From: Deltaproteobacteria bacterium
GTDB taxonomy: Bacteria; Desulfobacterota; Binatia; HRBIN30; CADEER01
Direction: 5' to 3'
NCBI GenBank assembly: GCA_029262455.1
Contig: JAJCZJ010000055.1
Span: 22,080 to 86,079 of the forward strand
DNA: 64,000 nt
The notes beneath the pieces were generated by a model. The model was given only the letters and a program-made list of their open reading frames with translations, was not told where the DNA came from and did not search any database. Position numbers and translations under genes: made by a program. Shown piece by piece: positions 63,793 through 64,000 of this stretch (position 1 is the stretch's first letter; every line of letters begins with the position of its first letter).

Positions 63793-63981
63793 GGGTACCG
63801 GGTACGGGGTACCGGGTACGGGGTACGGGGTACCGGGTACGGGGTACGGGGTACGGGGTACGGGGCACGGGGTACGGGGCACGGGGTACGGGGCACGGGG
63901 TACCGGGTACGGGGTACGGGGTACGGGGCACGGGGCACGGGGCACGGGGTACGGGGCACGGGGAACGTGGCACGTGGTACC
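63793..63981. repeat. 27-unit heptamer tandem array (GGGTACG/GGGCACG/GGGTACC)
   Basis: Twenty-seven contiguous 7-bp units run from 63793 to 63981. Bases 1-3 are GGG in all but the last two. Base 4 is T or C (A once) and base 7 is G or C. The plus strand thus has a G-run of 3-4 every seven bases. It starts 86 bp after the Smr gene. No gene is credible in this 294-bp end region. Confidence 0.95.
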
Positions 63982-64000
63982 GATTACTCGGTAAGGGGAA

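Noticed and set aside
63563..63973. Pro/Val-rich frames (PVPGTP repeats) on the minus strand
   Set aside because: They are only the translation of the heptamer array and the antisense of the Smr gene.
63793..63981. CRISPR array
   Set aside because: The repeat period is 7 bp with no spacers, so this is a simple tandem repeat.

Overview
The window is a GC-rich, gene-dense bacterial chromosome segment. It holds about 65 protein genes and three tRNA genes (Asn, Cys, Met), with no rRNA, prophage, insertion sequence or CRISPR array visible. Gene content points to a free-living, respiring, Gram-negative-type bacterium: LpxD, a lytic transglycosylase, lipoproteins with lipoboxes, complex I subunits and a multi-subunit Na+/H+ antiporter. 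Several features suggest a deltaproteobacterial-type lineage, perhaps Binatota (formerly Desulfobacterota_B): Cys-rich exported proteins with Thr/Pro linkers, dockerin-like 'GDCDHSG' modules, repeated crotonases and a two-subunit B12 mutase. This placement is an inference from style, not a phylogeny.

Layout. At 1-3.3 kb lie the end of a pyruvate kinase gene, an Asp/Glu-racemase-superfamily protein, a Cys-rich exported protein and a sulfotransferase. From 3.5 to 21.3 kb almost everything runs on the minus strand. In transcription order this is a PyrR-controlled pyrimidine operon (pyrR-pyrB-pyrC-carA-carB, mostly with 4-bp overlaps), recG, an alanine-type aminotransferase, homoserine dehydrogenase, a divergent GlpX phosphatase and an enoyl-CoA hydratase. 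A B12 acyl-CoA mutase module follows (large subunit, small subunit, a membrane peptide, a BtuF-like protein).

At 21.6-25.2 kb two histidine kinase genes stand in tandem; the second has lost its ATP-binding boxes. At 25.2-33 kb are a transglutaminase-like protein, TrmL, Dtd, a dehydrogenase/FGGY-kinase pair resembling autoinducer-2 kinase neighbourhoods, and a Cys-rich lipoprotein. At 33.1-40.4 kb is an 11-gene Mrp-type antiporter operon with three MrpD-like subunits. At 40.6-43.8 kb three tRNA genes bracket a sparse accessory stretch: OsmC, a conserved small protein, an RHH protein and a possible nuclease. At 43.9-53 kb are a phosphatase, MeaB, membrane proteins, a nuoB-nuoF-nuoG block, a cupin and a secreted SGNH esterase with a dockerin-like module. 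At 53-64 kb are housekeeping genes (pgsA, a lytic transglycosylase, nadB, yceD-rpmF-acpP, lpxD, hisG), two more crotonases, an Smr protein and a 27-unit heptamer repeat.

How the genes work together. The mutase pair, the BtuF-like protein and MeaB (40 kb away) form a cobalamin-dependent acyl-CoA rearrangement set. Its active-site residues look isobutyryl-CoA-mutase-like rather than methylmalonyl-CoA-like. The crotonases fit fatty or branched acyl-CoA metabolism. The Mrp operon and the partial nuo block couple respiration to ion gradients. No single locus is clearly a new multi-gene system. The best leads are the mutase specificity residues, the divergent GlpX, the kinase/degenerate-kinase pair, the pyr leader and the repeat families.
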